Positions 1-8,687 of a stretch of 64,000 nt of DNA are shown here, piece by piece. A program made the position numbers and the translations under genes. Positions within the stretch are counted from its first letter, which is position 1; every line of letters starts with the position of its first letter. The notes under the pieces are model-generated. The model was not told where the DNA came from and ran no database searches. It was given only the letters and a program-made list of their open reading frames with translations. Source of the DNA: Albidovulum denitrificans (GTDB lineage: Bacteria; Pseudomonadota; Alphaproteobacteria; Rhodobacterales; Rhodobacteraceae); NCBI RefSeq assembly GCF_002973535.1, contig NZ_PVEP01000001.1, positions 744,001-808,000 of the forward strand, given 5' to 3'.

Positions 1-1
1 A

Positions 2-1921
2 ATGATGGAATTCATCGCGCTGAACATGGCGCCGATCATGTTCGCCTCGCTGGTGGTCTTCCTCCTGCTGGGCTATCCGGTTGCCTTCTCGCTGGCTGCC
101 AACGGGCTTTTGTTCTTCATCATCGGCGTCGAACTCGCGCCCCTGTCGAACGGCACGATCACGCTTGACTGGCCCTTGCTTGGCACCTTGCCAAACCGGG
201 AATGGGGGGTCTTGTCGAACGAGACATTGCTGGCCATCCCCTTCTTCACCTTCATGGGGATCGTGCTGGAACGATCCGGCATGGCCGAGGATCTTCTCGA
301 CACCATCGGGCAGTTGTTCGGCCCGGTGCGCGGCGGGCTTGCCTATGCGGTCATCATCGTCGGCGCGCTGCTGGCGGCGACCACGGGCGTCGTCGCGGCG
401 AGCGTTATCGCGATGGGCCTGATCTCCCTGCCGATCATGCTGCGCTACGGCTATGACCGGCGGGTGGCAACCGGGGCCATCGCGGCGTCAGGCACGCTGG
501 CGCAGATCATTCCGCCCTCGCTTGTCCTCATCATCCTGGCCGACCAGCTTGGCCGGTCGGTGGGCGATATGTACAAGGCCGCGCTGATCCCCGGCCTCGT
601 GCTGACCGGCATCTACATGGGCTATATCTTCGTCGTCTCGATCCTGCGCCCGTCATGGGTGCCGGCCCTGCCGAAAGAGGCGCGCACGCTGGGCTCGGGC
701 GTGATGTCGCTTTTCGTCGCGCTGGCGATCACGCTGGCGGCAGGCTACGGGTTCTACCGCTGGCTTGAGCCGACCCAGGGCGCGGATGCCGACATTCTGG
801 CCGCCGCGCTGGCGGTGATCCTGATCTACGCCCTTGCCGTGGCCGACAAGGCGCTGAACACCAACGTCATGTCGCGGCTGGCCCAACAGGTCGTCATCGT
901 CCTGATCCCGCCACTCGCGCTGATCTTCCTTGTCCTCGGCACCATCTTCCTTGGCATCGCGACGCCGACCGAGGGCGGCGCCATGGGCGCGGTGGGCGCG
1001 CTCTTGCTCGCCGCCGTCAAGCGGCGGCTGAACCTTGACGTGATCCGTCAGGCGCTGGCCTCCACCACGCGGCTTTCGGCCTTCGTCATGTTCATCCTGC
1101 TTGGCGCGCGGGTCTTTTCGCTGACCTTCTACGGCGTCAACGGGCATCTCTGGGTCGAACACCTGCTGACCTCGCTGCCCGGCGGCGAATACGGCTTCCT
1201 CATCGTCGTGTCGCTTCTGGTCTTCGTGCTGGCCTTCTTCCTCGACTTCTTCGAACTGGCCTTCATCATCGTTCCCCTGCTGGCCCCGGCGGCCGAGACG
1301 CTGGGCATCGACCTGATCTGGTTCGGCATCATCCTGGGCGTGAACATGCAAACCAGCTTCATGCACCCGCCCTTCGGCTTCGCGCTGTTCTACCTGCGCT
1401 CGGTCGCGCCGCGCGCGCCCTATACCGACAAGGTCACGGGGGCCGAGATGGCGCCGGTCACGACGGGTCAGATCTACTGGGGCGCGGTGCCCTTCGTCGG
1501 CATCCAGATCGTGATGATCGCTCTGGTGATCCTCTTCCCGCAGATGGTCATGCACTACAAGGGGCCGCCGGTGGACACCTCGAACGTGACCTTCACCATC
1601 CCCTCGGCAGGCGGTCTTGGCGGCGGCCTGGGCGGCCTCGGCGGCCTGACCCCGCCGGGCGGCGGCGATCAGGGCGGTGGCCTTGGCGGCGGTCTGGGTG
1701 GTGGTCTGGGCGGCGGCCTTGGTGGCGATCTGGGCGGGGCGCCCAACTTCGGCACCACCCCGGCCCCGGCGGACGGCACCCCCGCCCCCGGCGCCACGGA
1801 CCTGAGCCAGCCACCCAGCTTCGGCGCCCCCTCCGGCACGGAAGCCCCCCAACCGGCGGTCCCCGACCTGAGCCAGCCGCCCAGCTTCGGCGCACCGGCA
1901 ACAGGCGGCGCGGACAACTGA
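2..1921 (+). CDS. TRAP transporter large permease (DctM family) with Gly-rich C-terminal tail
   Basis: This is the large membrane subunit of a tripartite ATP-independent periplasmic transporter, which imports organic acids or similar solutes using an ion gradient. The protein is about 639 residues with many hydrophobic segments. It has typical DctM stretches such as LGYPVAFSLA near the N-terminus, IPPSLVLIILADQLG around residue 170 and GVNMQTSFMHPPFGFALFY around 447. Its length before the tail fits the long (about 530-600 residue) DctM subgroup. The start is at the window edge; ATG at 2 or 5 are both possible. The small permease and binding protein would lie outside the window. Residues from about 530 to the end form an odd glycine-rich, then proline-rich tail containing the repeat DLSQPPSFGAP twice. 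The substrate cannot be told from sequence. Confidence 0.9.
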   Translation: MMEFIALNMAPIMFASLVVFLLLGYPVAFSLAANGLLFFIIGVELAPLSNGTITLDWPLLGTLPNREWGVLSNETLLAIPFFTFMGIVLERSGMAEDLLDTIGQLFGPVRGGLAYAVIIVGALLAATTGVVAASVIAMGLISLPIMLRYGYDRRVATGAIAASGTLAQIIPPSLVLIILADQLGRSVGDMYKAALIPGLVLTGIYMGYIFVVSILRPSWVPALPKEARTLGSGVMSLFVALAITLAAGYGFYRWLEPTQGADADILAAALAVILIYALAVADKALNTNVMSRLAQQVVIVLIPPLALIFLVLGTIFLGIATPTEGGAMGAVGALLLAAVKRRLNLDVIRQALASTTRLSAFVMFILLGARVFSLTFYGVNGHLWVEHLLTSLPGGEYGFLIVVSLLVFVLAFFLDFFELAFIIVPLLAPAAETLGIDLIWFGIILGVNMQTSFMHPPFGFALFYLRSVAPRAPYTDKVTGAEMAPVTTGQIYWGAVPFVGIQIVMIALVILFPQMVMHYKGPPVDTSNVTFTIPSAGGLGGGLGGLGGLTPPGGGDQGGGLGGGLGGGLGGGLGGDLGGAPNFGTTPAPADGTPAPGATDLSQPPSFGAPSGTEAPQPAVPDLSQPPSFGAPATGGADN

Positions 1922-1935
1922 TCGGGCAAGACAGG

Positions 1936-1963
1936 AACGGCGGCCCTTGGGGCCGCCGTTTCA
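1936..1963 (+). terminator. Terminator-like hairpin after the TRAP permease
   Basis: A GC-rich stem AACGGCGGCC pairs with its complement GGCCGCCGTT around a short loop, followed by TTCAT. It begins 14 bases after the permease stop. The T-run is short, so termination strength is uncertain. Confidence 0.55.
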
Positions 1964-2000
1964 TATCAGCAGATCGCCCGCGCGGGACGCGCAGCCCATA

Positions 2001-2089
2001 GCATTTCGGGTTTACACTGACTCAGAATTCGAACGTATTTCGTTCGAATTCTGATCCTTGCTCTCTCAACGCAAACCCGAAACGCTTTA
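2001..2089 (-). repeat. Interspersed palindromic element, copy A
   Basis: An element of about 89 bp with nested inverted repeats. The outer arms read GCGTTTCGGGTTT and AAACCCGAAATGC on the minus strand. The inner arms are TCAGAATTCGAACG and its exact complement (2022-2035 and 2041-2054) around a 5-base loop. The same element occurs at 18072-18165 and 51135-51226. Read on the minus strand it begins with TAA, which is the stop codon of folE2. Confidence 0.85.
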
Positions 2090-3184
2090 ACCCGGCTTGT
2101 GCAGCGAGGAGAAGAGCCGCGGGTCAAGGCTTTCGGAGGCGAAGGTCGCGCCTTCGGTCAGCACGCTGACGGCATCGTGGCTGTGCAGGCTTTCCTGATG
2201 GCTGGCCACGATGCGGAAATCGCCGACGCGCGGGTCGGCCAGCAGGCGTTCGGCGAAACTGCGCGCGGCATCCTCGACGAAGATCGGGTTGGCGGCGTTC
2301 AGCTCGGCAAAGGCCTGTTCATCCTCACGCTTGACCATCACCTGCGTTTCCGTCGGCACGGCGGCGCGGGCCATGTCGATCAGGTCCTCATACCACAGGC
2401 ACTTCGCCCCCTCTTCCACCGCCGACAGCCGCGCGACGGAGCGTTGCGAATGCGGCGTCGCCAGTTGTCCGCGCCTCTGGCGGGCATGTTCGGACAGCTC
2501 AAGCGAACAGGGGCAGGTAGAGGAATAGACATAGTCCAGATGGATCACCCGCTTGCGAACCCCGTGCATCTCCACCAGTTCCAGCGCGATGTCGTAATAC
2601 TGCCAGCCCGCAAGGCCGGAGCGCAGCGAAGCCACCTTCATCGGGAAGGAAAACCGCATCTGGATCCGGGCGTCGAAACTGCCAAGATGGGCCTTGTAGT
2701 CATCCAGCGCCGATTCCATCACGTCGAAGCTGAAGGTGCTTTCGGCATGGGCGTAGAAGGACCGCATGATGCGGCTCATGTTGATGCCCTTCTTCTCCGC
2801 CCCAAGGCTGACCGTGCCGGTGACCGAGGTCTCCAGCGTCAGGTCGCCCCCGTCGCGGGTGTGAAAGCGGATCGGCAGGCGGAAATTCGAAATCCCCACA
2901 TGCTGGATCTGCGCCTTGGCCCCGACGATCAGGCTGGACGGCCCGTTCTGAAGATCGGGCATAGAGGCGCGATAGGTCGCGTCCGGCGTGAAGTCTTCGG
3001 GGTAAACCCGCGAAAGGTCGGGATAATTCGACACCTTGCCATCCGGCAAGAGGCGCGCGATCGCGGGGTCTAGGCGGGCCACCTCGACCGGGTCCGCGGT
3101 TTCGGCCCAGGCGCGCAGGACGGCCAGCGCCTCTTGGGCGTCCTTCGCATCGGGATTTTCACCGATCTTCTTGATGAAGTTCAT
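2087..3184 (-). CDS. folE2: GTP cyclohydrolase FolE2 (type IB)
   Basis: Converts GTP to 7,8-dihydroneopterin triphosphate, the first step of folate synthesis, in the cytoplasm. FolE2 is the alternative family that is not strictly zinc-dependent. The 365-residue product shows family motifs: NMSRIMRSFY around 135-145, STCPCSLELS around 227-236 with the metal-binding cysteine, and TPHSQRS around 243-249. Its length is typical. ATG at 3184 is preceded by a purine-rich stretch. It lies 119 bp downstream of metZ on the same strand but probably has its own promoter. Its TAA stop is the first codon of a palindromic repeat, so the C-terminal residues may have been reshaped by that insertion. Confidence 0.96.
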   Translation of the reverse strand: MNFIKKIGENPDAKDAQEALAVLRAWAETADPVEVARLDPAIARLLPDGKVSNYPDLSRVYPEDFTPDATYRASMPDLQNGPSSLIVGAKAQIQHVGISNFRLPIRFHTRDGGDLTLETSVTGTVSLGAEKKGINMSRIMRSFYAHAESTFSFDVMESALDDYKAHLGSFDARIQMRFSFPMKVASLRSGLAGWQYYDIALELVEMHGVRKRVIHLDYVYSSTCPCSLELSEHARQRRGQLATPHSQRSVARLSAVEEGAKCLWYEDLIDMARAAVPTETQVMVKREDEQAFAELNAANPIFVEDAARSFAERLLADPRVGDFRIVASHQESLHSHDAVSVLTEGATFASESLDPRLFSSLHKPG

Positions 3185-3218
3185 CGCGCGTCCTCCACGG
3201 AGCCTGGTCCGCCTGCCG

Positions 3219-3248
3219 ATTATGTGGTGTGCCGCAGGGCTTTGTCCA
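3219..3248 (-). promoter_or_regulatory. Possible sigma70-type promoter for folE2
   Basis: On the minus strand TGGACA is followed after 18 bases by CATAAT, about 35 bases before the folE2 start. This is a pattern match only. Confidence 0.4.
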
Positions 3249-3303
3249 ACACTACGCGATCATTTACGTCCGAAACGCGACGCCGGTTCCGCCCGCGCGC
3301 CCC

Positions 3304-4479
3304 TCAAACGGCGTCAAGCGCCTGCATCACGTCGCCGATCAGGTCGCCCTGATCCTCGATCCCAAGCGACAGGCGGACAAGGCCCGGGGTGATCCCAAGC
3401 TCTGCCTTCTGTTCGGCGGGAAGGCGTTGATGCGTGGTCGTGGCGGGATGGGTGATGATCGACTTCGCGTCACCCAGGTTGTTGGAAATCCTGACGATTT
3501 CCAGCGCATTGAGGAAGCGGAACGCGCCCTCCTGCCCGCCCGCGATTTCGAGCGTCACAACGGTGCCGCCCGCGCCCATCTGCTCCATCGCGATGCTGTG
3601 CTGGGGGTGGGCCGGAAGGCCGGGATAGACCACGCGATCAAGCTTTGCGTGACCTTCCAGCGCCTCGGCCAAAGCCAGCGCCGTCGCCGCCTGCGCCCGC
3701 ACCCTGAGGTCGAGCGTTTCCAGCCCCTTCAGCATCACCCAGGCGTTGAACGGGCTCATCGCCGCGCCGGTATGCTTCAGATAGGGCTCCACCACCTTGC
3801 GGATATATTGCTTCGTGCCGCAGATCACACCGCCGAGGCAGCGGCCCGATCCGTCGATATGCTTGGTCGCGGAATAGACGACGACATCGGCGCCAAGCGA
3901 CACCGCCTTGGAAAAGGTCGGCGTGGCAAAGACGTTGTCGACGATGACGATCGCGCCCTTCTCATGGGCAATCGCGGCCACGCCTTTCACGTCGATCACC
4001 TCAAGCGTCGGGTTCGAAACGGATTCGAGGAAGACCGCCGTGGTCCCGTCCCGCATCGCCGCCCGCCACTGATCCAGATCGGTGCCATCGACCAGCGTCA
4101 CCTCGACCCCGAAGCGCGACAGCAGTTCCAGAACGTAAAGGCAGGACCCGAACAGCGCACGGGCCGCGACGACATGGTCGCCCGCCTTCAAAAGAGAGGT
4201 CAGCGCGCCATTGACCGCCGCCATGCCCGACGCGGTGGCAAAGGCGTCCTCGGTCCCCTCGATGGCGGCGATACGTTCCTCGAACATGCGCACGGTGGGG
4301 TTCCCGTAGCGGGCATAGATGAATTCGTCGGGACCGCTTTCGATGAACCGCGCCTCGGCCTGTTCGGCGCTGTCGTAGACGAAACCCTGGGTCAGGAAGA
4401 TCGCCTCGGACATCTCGCCATACTGGCTGCGGCGCGTGCCTGCGTGAACCAGTTTCGTGCGTGTGTTCCAGTCGGCCAT
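3304..4479 (-). CDS. metZ: O-succinylhomoserine sulfhydrylase MetZ
   Basis: A PLP enzyme of the Cys/Met metabolism family that makes homocysteine from an activated homoserine and sulfide. The 391-residue product has the PLP lysine motif YSATKHIDGSGRCLGG around 206-221, the aspartate stretch VIVDNVFATP and ARYGNPT near residue 56. The start MADWNTRTKLVHAG at 4479 is chosen because it fits the family N-terminus. An upstream in-frame start would run through the terminator and riboswitch. Expression is likely controlled by S-adenosylmethionine, because a SAM-II riboswitch and an intrinsic terminator lie immediately upstream. A related cystathionine gamma-synthase function cannot be fully excluded. 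Confidence 0.93.
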   Translation of the reverse strand: MADWNTRTKLVHAGTRRSQYGEMSEAIFLTQGFVYDSAEQAEARFIESGPDEFIYARYGNPTVRMFEERIAAIEGTEDAFATASGMAAVNGALTSLLKAGDHVVAARALFGSCLYVLELLSRFGVEVTLVDGTDLDQWRAAMRDGTTAVFLESVSNPTLEVIDVKGVAAIAHEKGAIVIVDNVFATPTFSKAVSLGADVVVYSATKHIDGSGRCLGGVICGTKQYIRKVVEPYLKHTGAAMSPFNAWVMLKGLETLDLRVRAQAATALALAEALEGHAKLDRVVYPGLPAHPQHSIAMEQMGAGGTVVTLEIAGGQEGAFRFLNALEIVRISNNLGDAKSIITHPATTTHQRLPAEQKAELGITPGLVRLSLGIEDQGDLIGDVMQALDAV

Positions 4480-4497
4480 GGTCGTTCCCTCCGGCAC

Positions 4498-4526
4498 AAA
4501 AAAGCCCCCACCGGGAAGGCGGGGGC
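4498..4526 (-). terminator. Intrinsic terminator between the SAM-II riboswitch and metZ
   Basis: On the minus strand GCCCCCGCC, loop TTCCC, GGTGGGGGC is followed directly by TTTTTT. It sits between the riboswitch and the metZ ribosome-binding region, the position expected for attenuation of metZ. Confidence 0.8.
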
Positions 4527-4548
4527 GAAGGAAACTTCCTGCATCCAC

Positions 4549-4607
4549 CAACCTCTTTAGCGGCATGTTTAACGTGGCCCGCAATCCGGTGTACAAATCG
4601 CCACGGC
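4549..4607 (-). promoter_or_regulatory. SAM-II riboswitch upstream of metZ
   Basis: On the minus strand the P1 stem CGTGGC (4600-4605) pairs exactly with GCCACG (4573-4578). The conserved SAM-II pieces GATTTG, GGATTGC, GCCACGTTAAACA and CGCTAAAGAGGT follow in the right order. The trailing segment can form the H-type pseudoknot typical of the class. SAM-II riboswitches are known from alphaproteobacterial metA and metZ leaders. SAM binding is expected to lower metZ expression, here plausibly through the terminator just downstream. Confidence 0.85.
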
Positions 4608-4755
4608 GCCGGTGTTAGACCGATCGGCGCACGCCGTCAACCGGGGTTGGCGCTGGGGCGCGTCGTGAAACCGTTGCCGGGCCGTCATGTGCCGGTCGCA
4701 CGGGGGGCGTATGGGACAGACACCACATCTTGTGTCTGGCGAACGGAGCATACCG

Positions 4756-5646
4756 ATGCCCCATCTCCCCATCACCGCCGAGGGCTGCCAGTGGCGCCAT
4801 GCCGGCACGGCCGCATCCCTTGACGACACGCTGGCCGCCCTGCCCGAAGATCAGCCGGTCGTGATCCTGATCCACGGCTATCGCTACCGGCCCGGCCATG
4901 CGACCTGCGATCCCCACCGGCTGATCCTGTCGCGCGATGCGGGCCTTGGGGCCAGCGACCTGTCCTGGCCGCATCACCTTGGCATCCGCGACGATCAGGG
5001 CGCGCTGTCCATCGGCTTTGGCTGGAACGGCTTTGGCACCCTGCGGCAAGCGCGGGATGAGGCCGGGCGCGCCGGGCTGGCGCTGGCCGCCCTGATCCGC
5101 CGCATACGCATCCTGTCGCCCGGACGGCGCATCAGCGTCATGGCCCACAGCCTTGGCGCCAAGGTCATGCTTTCGGCCCTGCCCGCCCTGGAACCGGGCG
5201 ACATCGCCCGCGCGGTCCTGCTGTTCCCCGCGCTTCTGGCGCGTGAGACGGTGGCGGCCACGACGCTCCGCGCGGCGGCGGGGATGGAGATCATCCGCGT
5301 CACCAGCCGCGAAAACCTGCTCTTCGACCTGATCGGCGCGGCACTGGCGGCGGGCGGATGGGATGGCCCCGTCTCCCCCCGCGTCACCGGCGCGCTGCCG
5401 GGGTGGAGCGACCTGCCCATAGACTGTGCGGCGACGCTGGCCCATCTGGCGGCAGGGGGCTTTCCCATCGCCACCCGGCAGCGGCGGGTCTGCCACTGGT
5501 CCTCCTACCTGCGCCCCGGCATCTTCGCGCTTTACCGCGCGCTGCTGACCGCGCCCGATCCGCTGCCCCTTGCCGCCCTTGCCCCGCCCGTGCCGGCCGG
5601 CGCCGAAGGCTGGACCGAGCCCCCCGCTGAGTTTGCCACCACCTGA
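4756..5646 (+). CDS. Alpha/beta hydrolase-fold protein
   Basis: A probable alpha/beta hydrolase of about 296 residues, substrate unknown. The oxyanion-hole region VVILIHGYRYRPG lies near residue 35. The nucleophile elbow is MAHSLGAKV near residue 130, an A-x-S-x-G variant of the usual GxSxG. No signal peptide is seen. The start MPHLPI at 4756 is chosen over ATG at 4687 because the upstream residues do not look like protein and overlap the likely metZ promoter region. It is transcribed divergently from metZ. A catalytic histidine could be one of those near the C-terminus, but I cannot assign it. Confidence 0.75.
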   Translation: MPHLPITAEGCQWRHAGTAASLDDTLAALPEDQPVVILIHGYRYRPGHATCDPHRLILSRDAGLGASDLSWPHHLGIRDDQGALSIGFGWNGFGTLRQARDEAGRAGLALAALIRRIRILSPGRRISVMAHSLGAKVMLSALPALEPGDIARAVLLFPALLARETVAATTLRAAAGMEIIRVTSRENLLFDLIGAALAAGGWDGPVSPRVTGALPGWSDLPIDCAATLAHLAAGGFPIATRQRRVCHWSSYLRPGIFALYRALLTAPDPLPLAALAPPVPAGAEGWTEPPAEFATT

Positions 5647-5748
5647 GATGCGCACCCCGCGCGCCCGCCCTGTGCGCTGGTGCAGGGCTGCGCCCCTTGT
5701 CTCCGCCCCTCGTGTCGGTCAGCCTGCGGCAAACGGAAAGGACCCGCC

Positions 5749-6450
5749 ATGACCGCACCCATCGACCTTTACTACTGGCCCACGCCGAACGGCTGGAAAG
5801 TCTCCATCGCGCTTGAGGAGATGGGGCTGCCTTACGCGCTCCACCTCATCAACATCGGCGCCGGGGATCAGTTCAACCCCGATTTCCTGAAGATCGCACC
5901 GAACAACCGGATGCCCGCGATCACCGATCCCGAGGGGCCGGACGACAAGCCGATCTCCATCTTCGAAAGCGGCGCGATCCTGCAATACCTCGCCCGCAAG
6001 ACCGGCCAGTTCTATGGCGAGACGGAGCGGGATCGCGTCGCCGTCGATCAATGGCTGATGTGGCAGATGGGCGGCGTTGGCCCGATGGCCGGTCAGGCGC
6101 ATCACTTCCTGAAATACGCCCCGGCCCTGACCCCGCCGCAGGACCTGCCCTATGCCAAGGACCGCTACCGGGCCGAGGTGGCACGGCTTTACGGCGTGCT
6201 GGACCGGCAACTGGCGGCGAACCGCTATGTGGCGGGCGATGCCTACTCCATCGCCGATATGGCGATCTGGGGCTGGGCCTCGCTTTGGGAGGGGCAGGAA
6301 CAGACGTTGGAGGACAAGCCCGCAATGAAACGCTGGCTGGATGAGGTCGGCGCCCGCCCCGCCGTGCAACGCGGCCGCGCAGTGGCGGCGGATCAGCGGT
6401 CGAACCTCCAGTCCGACAAGAAGGCGCAGGAGGTGTTGTTCCGCAGGTAG
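5749..6450 (+). CDS. Glutathione S-transferase, YghU/YfcG-like
   Basis: A cytosolic thioredoxin-fold protein of 233 residues that probably uses glutathione as a thiol or disulfide-bond reductant. The N-terminal domain has YYWPTPNGWKVSIALEEMGLPY near residue 7 and the glutathione-binding turn IFESGAILQYLA around 73-84. The C-terminal helical domain has YSIADMAIWGW around 166-176. NNRMPAITDP matches the conserved cis-proline region. This pattern is typical of the YfcG/YghU group. The start at 5749 follows a GGAAAGGA ribosome-binding site. It is downstream of the hydrolase with a 102-bp gap. Confidence 0.9.
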   Translation: MTAPIDLYYWPTPNGWKVSIALEEMGLPYALHLINIGAGDQFNPDFLKIAPNNRMPAITDPEGPDDKPISIFESGAILQYLARKTGQFYGETERDRVAVDQWLMWQMGGVGPMAGQAHHFLKYAPALTPPQDLPYAKDRYRAEVARLYGVLDRQLAANRYVAGDAYSIADMAIWGWASLWEGQEQTLEDKPAMKRWLDEVGARPAVQRGRAVAADQRSNLQSDKKAQEVLFRR

Positions 6451-6465
6451 GCGGCCAAACTCCGG

Positions 6466-7077
6466 TCACCGGACCGTCTTGCGATCCTCCAGCCGCAACC
6501 GCAAAAGCGGCCGCTCCGGTCTGCGCCGGGCGATCTCGGCAAAGCCCCTGGCGCGGAACGGTGCTGCGATCCCGTGGTAAAGCGAGGGCGCGGGGCGCTT
6601 GTCCTGCGCCTCGACCGGGCAGGCATCGAGTACCCGCGCCCCGTTCGCCCTGGCCCAGTCGACGGCGGCGTCGAGGAGAGCGGCGAAATACCCCTTGCGG
6701 CGATGCCCCGCCCGCACGACGAAGCAGCTGATCCCCCAGATCTGCGGGTCCGCCGCATCGCCCGCTTCAAGCGGCGCGGTCAGGCGACCGGGGTCGTTCC
6801 AGACCGGCACATCGGCGCGCGGGCCGACCTGAACCCAGCCGACCGGCACGCCGTCGCCGTCATAGCCGACCAGACCCGGCGGCGGGCCATCCTGCACACG
6901 GGCCGCGAACAGCGCCTTGTTGCCGCGCCCGGCATTCCCGCCCACCGCCTTGCGCGGCAGACGCCACCACATGCACCAGCAGCGCCCGCAATCGCCGCGC
7001 CCCTCGCCCCCGCCGAAAACCTCGACGAGATCGTCCCAGCGCTCGGGGGTCAGGGGATGTGCGACGAAATGGCCCAT
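6466..7077 (-). CDS. GNAT-family N-acetyltransferase
   Basis: A probable acetyl-CoA-dependent acetyltransferase of 203 residues, substrate unknown. It contains the acetyl-CoA-binding stretch FVVRAGHRRKGYFAALLDAAVDWA around 119-142, with the Q/RxxGxG/A-like turn as RRKGYF. A preceding strand WVQVGPR is also typical of GNAT proteins. The N-terminal half carries a Cys/Trp-rich segment, GDCGRCWCMWWRLP, near residue 28. It converges on the GST gene 16 bp away, and yciB lies upstream on the same strand 30 bp away. Confidence 0.8.
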   Translation of the reverse strand: MGHFVAHPLTPERWDDLVEVFGGGEGRGDCGRCWCMWWRLPRKAVGGNAGRGNKALFAARVQDGPPPGLVGYDGDGVPVGWVQVGPRADVPVWNDPGRLTAPLEAGDAADPQIWGISCFVVRAGHRRKGYFAALLDAAVDWARANGARVLDACPVEAQDKRPAPSLYHGIAAPFRARGFAEIARRRPERPLLRLRLEDRKTVR

Positions 7078-7107
7078 GCCCGACTATCGGTCGGACAAGG
7101 CGGGCGG

Positions 7108-7725
7108 TCAATCCGGCGACTGCCCCTCATCCTGCTCCTCGATGCCGTATGTCTTGAAAAGACCGCCCTGGACCATGAAGAACAGAAAGATCGCCACAGG
7201 CAGGCCGAAGGTCTTGAAATTGACCCAGGCCTGATCCGACATGGTGCGCCAGATCGCCTCATTCGCGACCGCAAGGCCAAGGAAGAAAAGCGCCAGCCGC
7301 TTGGTCAGGAGCATCCAGCCCTCATGCGCGAGCGGCATCACCTCATCAATCGCCAGCGCAAGATAGGATTTGCCGCGCATCAGGCCCCAGCCGAGGACAC
7401 CGGCGAAGAAAAGGTAGATCATCGTCGGCTTCATCTTGAAGAACCGTTCGTCGTTCAGCCAGACCGACAGCCCGCCGAAGACGACGACCAGAACCAGCGT
7501 CACGATCTGCATTGGCGACAGCCGCCCGGTCAGCCGCCAGAGGATCAGCGTGGACACCACCATCAGCGGAACGAAGATCGCCGTGGCAAGGATGAAGCCG
7601 TGATACTCGGTCCCGCCATAGGTGAAGGTCGCGTCCTTCAGCCGCACGAAGGCAATGAAGAAGACGACCACCGGACCAAGGTCCAGCGCCATCTTGAGCC
7701 AAGGGTTGATCTTTCTGCCCGCCAT
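7108..7725 (-). CDS. yciB: YciB/IspZ-family inner membrane septation protein
   Basis: An inner membrane protein of about 205 residues with five or six transmembrane segments, from the IspZ/YciB family linked to cell envelope and septum formation. Family features visible are LDLGPVVVFFIAF near the N-terminus, KMKPTMIYLFFAG around 97-109, and NEAIWRTMSDQAWVNFKTFG around 154-173. A GTG start two codons upstream (7731) is possible; ATG at 7725 is preferred. Its start is almost fused to the stop of the upstream EamA gene, which suggests coupled translation. Confidence 0.92.
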   Translation of the reverse strand: MAGRKINPWLKMALDLGPVVVFFIAFVRLKDATFTYGGTEYHGFILATAIFVPLMVVSTLILWRLTGRLSPMQIVTLVLVVVFGGLSVWLNDERFFKMKPTMIYLFFAGVLGWGLMRGKSYLALAIDEVMPLAHEGWMLLTKRLALFFLGLAVANEAIWRTMSDQAWVNFKTFGLPVAIFLFFMVQGGLFKTYGIEEQDEGQSPD

Positions 7726-7727
7726 GT

Positions 7728-8627
7728 TCACCCCGCGAATTCGACGATCACGGCCCCCGCCGCGATCAAAGACATAAGCGCCAGCCTGCGCGGCCCGACC
7801 TTTTCCCCCAGCACCGCCCAGGCGATCAGCGCCGCGAAGACCGTCGAGGTTTCCCGCAGCACCGCCGCCTCGCCCACCTTGTCAAGGCGCGTCGCCAGCA
7901 TGATGGCGCCAAAGCTGAAATAGGCGACGAAGGCCCCGATGACACCCCGTTTCAGAAGCGGCAGCAGTTCGGACGATGGCACCTGACGCCAGCGGCGGAA
8001 GGTATAGACCGGCATGAAGACCCCGTCGATGAAGAAAAACCATGCAAGGAAGGTGAAGGGGTCGGCGGTCGAACGGATGCCATAGGCGTCATAGGTCGTG
8101 TAAAGCGCGACGAAGGCCCCGGTCAGGACGGCAAGCATCAGCGCGGGCACCATCGTGTCGCGGTTCACCGTCACGGTCCTGAGGTTATAGACGGCAAGGC
8201 CAAGGATTCCCGCGACCAGAACGAAGACGCCCGCCCACTGGCCGGGGGTGAAATGTTCACCAAAGACCAGCCCGGCGCCGATGACGGCGAACAAGGGGCC
8301 GGTCCCGCGCACCACCGGATAGACGACGGCATAGGCGCCCCGGCTGTAGGTCGCCGCCTGCGCCAGCTTGTAGCCCGCATGGATCGCGAAGGCGCCCGCG
8401 AAGATCGGCCACATATGCGGCTCGGGCCATGGCACGACGAACAGCGCGAAGGGGGCGGCGATCACCCCGTAGCTCGCGTCGATGGCGGCACGGCTGAGCC
8501 AGGGGTCGTGGCGGCCCTTCTGGAGCGCGCCGAAAAGCGCGTGCAGGAAGGCGGCCAGAAGCGCCAGCGCCAGCGCCGCGTCCTTGCCCGCCGCCGTTCC
8601 TTCCAGCGATAGGAGCCACTCGCTCAT
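7728..8627 (-). CDS. EamA/DMT-family transporter
   Basis: An integral membrane protein of 299 residues with about ten hydrophobic helices in two EamA repeats; substrate unknown. Features include YKLAQAATYSRGAYAVVYPVVRGTGPLF around 87-114, the conserved tail of the first repeat, and VGEAAVLRETSTVFAALIAWAVLGEKVG around 255-282, the matching stretch of the second. The start MSEWLLSL at 8627 is chosen because the longer reading frame upstream overlaps the divergent MgtC-like gene. It ends two bases before the yciB start. Confidence 0.88.
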   Translation of the reverse strand: MSEWLLSLEGTAAGKDAALALALLAAFLHALFGALQKGRHDPWLSRAAIDASYGVIAAPFALFVVPWPEPHMWPIFAGAFAIHAGYKLAQAATYSRGAYAVVYPVVRGTGPLFAVIGAGLVFGEHFTPGQWAGVFVLVAGILGLAVYNLRTVTVNRDTMVPALMLAVLTGAFVALYTTYDAYGIRSTADPFTFLAWFFFIDGVFMPVYTFRRWRQVPSSELLPLLKRGVIGAFVAYFSFGAIMLATRLDKVGEAAVLRETSTVFAALIAWAVLGEKVGPRRLALMSLIAAGAVIVEFAG

Positions 8628-8687
8628 CCCCGCCCCCGGAACTTCGGCGCGGGTCGGGCGTTCACCCTGCCCAAGGGGGAGAGGATC

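Noticed and set aside
5130-5170. Calling the 4756-5646 protein a lipase or esterase
   Set aside because: The nucleophile elbow is AHSLG rather than GxSxG and no lipase-specific features are visible, so only the fold is claimed.
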